Of a DNA stretch of 64,000 nt, positions 63,060 through 64,000 are shown one piece after another (the first letter of the stretch is position 1; each line of letters starts with the position of its first letter). The notes under the pieces are model-generated. The model was not told where the DNA came from, ran no database searches, and saw nothing but the letters and a program-made list of their open reading frames with translations. The stretch comes from Acidobacteriota bacterium. GTDB taxonomy: Bacteria; Acidobacteriota; UBA890; WLXD01. Position numbers and translations under genes: made by a program. Location: NCBI GenBank assembly GCA_012103255.1, contig WLXD01000005.1:319314-383313 (forward strand). Reading direction: 5' to 3'.

Positions 63060-63653
63060 ATGGCACTGGACAACGACGAGAACGGCACCGAGTCTCCGGA
63101 AGAGATCACCAGCGAGGAAGCGACCACCGCGGAATCGCCGGTGCCAGCCGAAGGGCCGCCTTCTCCCCCACCCCCAGCGCCGGACCCCACCCCGACCGCC
63201 GCGCCGGAGGTCGACGCTGGGCCTCGAGAGAAGGCCGATGTTGGTAAGCGCGTCTTGGCCGCCTTGATTGACTGCGGCATCGCAATCGTGATGGCCTTCG
63301 TCCCCGGCGTTGGTCAACTCCTGGGATCCGCCTACATGATTCTGCGTGACGGTCTCGATCTCGATTTCATGAATCACCGATCCATCGGCAAGCAGGTGAT
63401 GAAACTGCACGTCGAGACGGTGGACGGTGCGCCGCTCGAGTTGATGACGTCGGTCAAACGGAACTGGATCTTCGCGATCGGCCCCCTTGTGCCGCTCGTC
63501 TTCATCATCCCGCTGCTGGGACTGTTGCTCTTCCCGTTCCTTGCCTTCGCATCGCTCGCCCTCGGGATTACCGAACTGGTCCCGGCCCTCACGGATGCCG
63601 AGGGGCGCCGACTGGGTGACAAGTGGGCCAACACGATCGTGGTCGAGGACTAG
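63060..63653 (+). CDS. RDD-family membrane protein
   Basis: The 197-aa product starts at ATG 63060 after AGGAG. An acidic, Pro-rich N-terminus (residues 1-55, PSPPPPAPDPTPTAAP) precedes the RDD domain: VGKRVLAALIDCGIAIVM, then SIGKQVMKLHVETVDGAPLELMTSVKRNW. Three membrane helices are likely. RDD proteins are poorly defined; some are Na+/H+ antiporters or envelope factors. No partner is evident. Confidence 0.85.
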   Translation: MALDNDENGTESPEEITSEEATTAESPVPAEGPPSPPPPAPDPTPTAAPEVDAGPREKADVGKRVLAALIDCGIAIVMAFVPGVGQLLGSAYMILRDGLDLDFMNHRSIGKQVMKLHVETVDGAPLELMTSVKRNWIFAIGPLVPLVFIIPLLGLLLFPFLAFASLALGITELVPALTDAEGRRLGDKWANTIVVED

Positions 63654-63747
63654 GCGAAGTTCGCCTCGCCCGAATATTTTCGGAAACCCCGCGGCGAGTT
63701 TGCGCGTCTAACCAAGCAGACATCCTCCCCGTGCACCCGGAGTTCGT

Positions 63748-64000
63748 ATGGCCGCCGACGCTTTGATTCAGATGGAAGGCATCAAGAAGGTCTTCCTTAC
63801 CGAGGAAGTCGAGACCCACGCCCTCGCTGACGTGACGTTTGATATCGCGCCGGGCGAGTTCGTCTCGATCGCCGGGCCGTCCGGTTCGGGCAAGACGACG
63901 TTGCTGTCGATTCTTGGCCTTCTGGACACGGCCTCCGATGGCCGCTACATGCTCAACAGCAACGACGTGTCTGACCTGACGGCGTCGGAGCGCGCACGCG
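63748..64000 (+). CDS. ABC transporter ATP-binding protein, N-terminal part (runs off the window)
   Basis: ATG 63748 follows GGAG and encodes 84 visible residues. It reads LIQMEGIKKVFLTEEVETHAL, then Walker A GPSGSGKTTLLSILGLLD and an ELxxxDV-type block, matching the LolD/MacB ATPase class as at 20100-20894. The Walker B and signature lie beyond the window. Confidence 0.88.
   Translation, partial: MAADALIQMEGIKKVFLTEEVETHALADVTFDIAPGEFVSIAGPSGSGKTTLLSILGLLDTASDGRYMLNSNDVSDLTASERAR

Noticed and set aside
63652..63675. Small inverted repeats after the RDD gene
   Set aside because: Only 5-6 bp arms with no T-run in either direction; too weak for a terminator call.

Overview
This 64-kb window is high-GC, densely coded DNA from a Gram-negative (diderm) bacterium. 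It has a FadL-like outer-membrane barrel, a Pal lipoprotein, lipobox proteins, a complete-looking cytochrome c maturation locus and many Sec-exported beta-propeller proteins. The FHA/Ser-Thr kinase cluster, the very large secreted M14 peptidases, the choice-of-anchor-B and FG-GAP proteins and an archaeal/sulfate-reducer-type CcmE suggest an uncultivated lineage of the Acidobacteriota/Gemmatimonadota/Myxococcota kind. I see no marker that fixes the phylum. There is no phage, IS element, CRISPR array or other clear mobile DNA; it looks like ordinary chromosome.

Layout. 1-4012: kinase/FHA signalling genes and a FadL-like porin interrupted by an in-frame TAG. 4009-11767: an exported protein, tRNA-Leu, a DUF4920 protein, metH and thrS. 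11787-19669 (minus): five exported beta-propeller genes, including a fused FG-GAP/choice-of-anchor-B gene and a second copy split in two by a one-base shift. 20017-28682: an orphan LolD/MacB-type ATPase, an M49 lipoprotein peptidase, mtaB, a small Cys-rich secreted protein, an NHL lipoprotein and an M14 peptidase. 28758-29037: a tRNA-Gly/tRNA-Cys unit with promoter and terminator. 29085-34353: an HDAC-like hydrolase, yraN, cysS, ribF, an MBL hydrolase and a glutaredoxin-like protein. 34447-41283: ccmE-F-H-x-y-A-B-C-D. 41334-45075 (minus): moaA-moaD-moaE and a TPR protein with deoB. 45164-49223: a membrane protein, a MutT-like hydrolase, a DSD1-family PLP enzyme, dinB, an SDR and a small zinc-ribbon protein. 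49199-58185: a giant M14 peptidase coupled to hyuA-hyuB, then fumC. 58370-60731: an undescribed three-gene membrane operon (small two-TM protein, BON-like protein, TM/coiled-coil/HhH protein). 60728-64000: a frameshifted NCS2 permease, pal, an RDD protein and the start of an ABC ATPase.

How genes work together. The ccm genes attach heme to exported cytochromes c. Their CcmE has the CxxxY heme site, and two extra membrane proteins in the operon share a CcmI-like helical motif. The exported peptidases (M14, M49) plus hyuAB suggest a peptide and 5-oxoproline/hydantoin-using lifestyle. Three reading-frame breaks (near 3791, 14930 and 61850) all fall in envelope or exported-protein genes. They are either real gene decay or errors in the underlying sequence. 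Recurrent TGCTAGAMT extended -10 elements mark several transcription starts.
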